Source of the DNA: Bacillota bacterium
GTDB lineage: Bacteria; Bacillota_C; Negativicutes; CTSoil-072
DNA: 6,798 bases
Reading direction: 5' to 3'
Assembly: GCA_017861495.1 (NCBI GenBank)
Contig: JAGFXW010000137.1
Location: forward strand, 1 to 6,798
A program made the position numbers and the translations under genes. The notes below the pieces were generated by a model. It saw nothing but the letters and a program-made list of their open reading frames with translations. It was not told the DNA's origin and did no database searches. Below, piece after piece: positions 6,055-6,798 of this stretch; the stretch's first letter is position 1; the number at the start of each line of letters is the position of its first letter.

Positions 6055-6080
6055 CGGAAACTTTTCTTTCCAGTTGTTTT

Positions 6081-6737
6081 CTATTGTTTTTTAGCGGCAA
6101 CCTGCGCTCGCAACCAATCATACCAGGCGGTCAGCCCTTCACCGGTGCGGCAAGATACCGGCAGCAGGGTAACCTGGGGATTTAGACCGGTAATATCTTC
6201 CACCGCAGCTTCCATATCGAACGAAGTATACGGCAGCAAGTCCGTTTTATTCAGCAGAACCGCACTCGCTTGTTTAAAGATTAACGGGTATTTTAACGGC
6301 TTATCTTCGCCTTCGGTGATACTCAATACCGTTACTTTGGCATCTTCGCCAATATTGAATTCCGCCGGGCAAACCAGATTGCCCACATTTTCAATAACAA
6401 TAAGATCCAGTTTGTTTAATTCCAGCCGGTCAATAACACTCTGTACCATATCCGCATCCAAATGGCATCCACCGCCGGTATTGATCTGGATGACCGGTAC
6501 TCCATGCCCCTCGATCCGCGCCGCATCTTTGGAAGTAAACAAATCCCCTTCAATAACCGCAATGCGGATCTCTTCTTTCAACGCAGAAATGGTTTGTTCC
6601 AGCAAGGATGTCTTGCCCGACCCCGGCGAACCCATTAAATTCAATACGAAGATCCCCTGCCCGGTTAACCGTTCATGGACCGAGTTTGCAATTTGATCGT
6701 TTTTATCCAGAATATTCGCCATTACCTTGATTTCCAT
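6081..6737 (-). CDS. hypB: Hydrogenase nickel incorporation GTPase HypB
   Basis: A 218-residue SIMIBI-class GTPase that, with HypA, delivers nickel into the active site of [NiFe] hydrogenases. It has P-loop GSPGSGKT (36-43), EGD (63-65), ENVGN (116-120) and guanine-specificity motif NKTD (163-166). The metal site at the dimer interface is intact: C91 and H92 in GGGCHLD, and C123 in LVCPAE. The N terminus is the short form (MEIKVMANILDKNDQIA), without the CxxCGC motif or the His-rich nickel-storage stretch of some relatives. The ATG at 6735-6737 directly abuts the TAG of hypA, and GGAGG (6746-6750) lies inside the hypA end, suggesting translational coupling. A strong terminator follows, so hypB ends its transcript here; hydrogenase genes or hypC-F would lie elsewhere. 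Confidence 0.97.
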   Translation of the reverse strand: MEIKVMANILDKNDQIANSVHERLTGQGIFVLNLMGSPGSGKTSLLEQTISALKEEIRIAVIEGDLFTSKDAARIEGHGVPVIQINTGGGCHLDADMVQSVIDRLELNKLDLIVIENVGNLVCPAEFNIGEDAKVTVLSITEGEDKPLKYPLIFKQASAVLLNKTDLLPYTSFDMEAAVEDITGLNPQVTLLPVSCRTGEGLTAWYDWLRAQVAAKKQ

Positions 6738-6798
6738 CTACTCAACCTCCAGGTGTTCTACTTTTAATTCACGTCCTGACAAAATTTCAATTCCGGCC
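6738..6798 (-). CDS. hypA: Hydrogenase maturation nickel metallochaperone HypA, C-terminal end (cut by window edge)
   Basis: Only the last 19 codons and the stop are in the window. They read AGIEILSGRELKVEHLEVE then TAG, matching the typical HypA C terminus, in which a strand near SGREL follows the zinc-binding domain and the protein ends in a short acidic tail. The stop directly abuts the hypB ATG with no gap, the common hypAB order. HypA binds nickel and hands it over together with HypB. The zinc cysteines and nickel-binding N terminus are outside the window. The call depends on the C-terminal pattern plus adjacency to hypB. Confidence 0.88.
   Translation of the reverse strand, partial: AGIEILSGRELKVEHLEVE

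Noticed and set aside
6034..6696. Plus-strand open frame of 220 codons
   Set aside because: It lies antisense to hypB and the hypB terminator, has no Shine-Dalgarno or family motif, and its composition mirrors the hypB reading frame.
1..6798. A hidden defence system, mobile element or CRISPR array
   Set aside because: All coding space is taken by recognisable core metabolic, motility and transport genes; there are no spaced direct repeats, transposase or integrase motifs, or tRNA-like attachment sites.

Overview
The window is a stretch of ordinary bacterial chromosome in which every gene I can support lies on the minus strand. T-box control of a transporter operon, purine-rich Shine-Dalgarno sequences, three GTG starts and hairpins ending in T-runs point to a member of the Bacillota (Firmicutes). 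A motile anaerobe with hypAB for [NiFe]-hydrogenase maturation would fit a lineage such as the Negativicutes (Sporomusa or Pelosinus type), but that is inference from gene content and not a phylogenetic result.

In the direction of transcription (right to left), the window starts with the last codons of hypA (6738-6798), abutting hypB (6081-6737), which ends in a strong intrinsic terminator (6003-6054). A roughly 400-base gap follows. It contains two large hairpins of unknown meaning and leads to ald, alanine dehydrogenase (4562-5680), which has its own terminator (4486-4520). Next is a flagellar and chemotaxis pair: a MotB-type stator protein (3630-4397) and the CheR methyltransferase (2809-3600), closed by a terminator at 2754-2792. 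A short-chain dehydrogenase/reductase of the FabG type (1946-2686) stands alone.

The left part is a regulated transporter operon. A sigma-A-like promoter (1889-1918) drives a T-box leader (about 1579-1882). I read its specifier codon as UGG (Trp) and its discriminator-pairing base as C, which matches the G73 of bacterial tRNA-Trp. Downstream are a small six-helix membrane protein that looks like a TrpP-type ECF substrate-binding (S) component (978-1541), one complete ECF ATPase (115-978) and the start of a second ATPase (1-122). These genes overlap by 1 and 8 bases. The simplest reading is a dedicated ECF importer for tryptophan, or a tryptophan precursor, that is switched on when uncharged tRNA-Trp accumulates.

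I see no defence system, mobile element, CRISPR array or rRNA/tRNA gene. The points most worth a second look are the Trp T-box/ECF pairing, the structured ald upstream region, and the hypB terminator with a competing complementary element just ahead of it.
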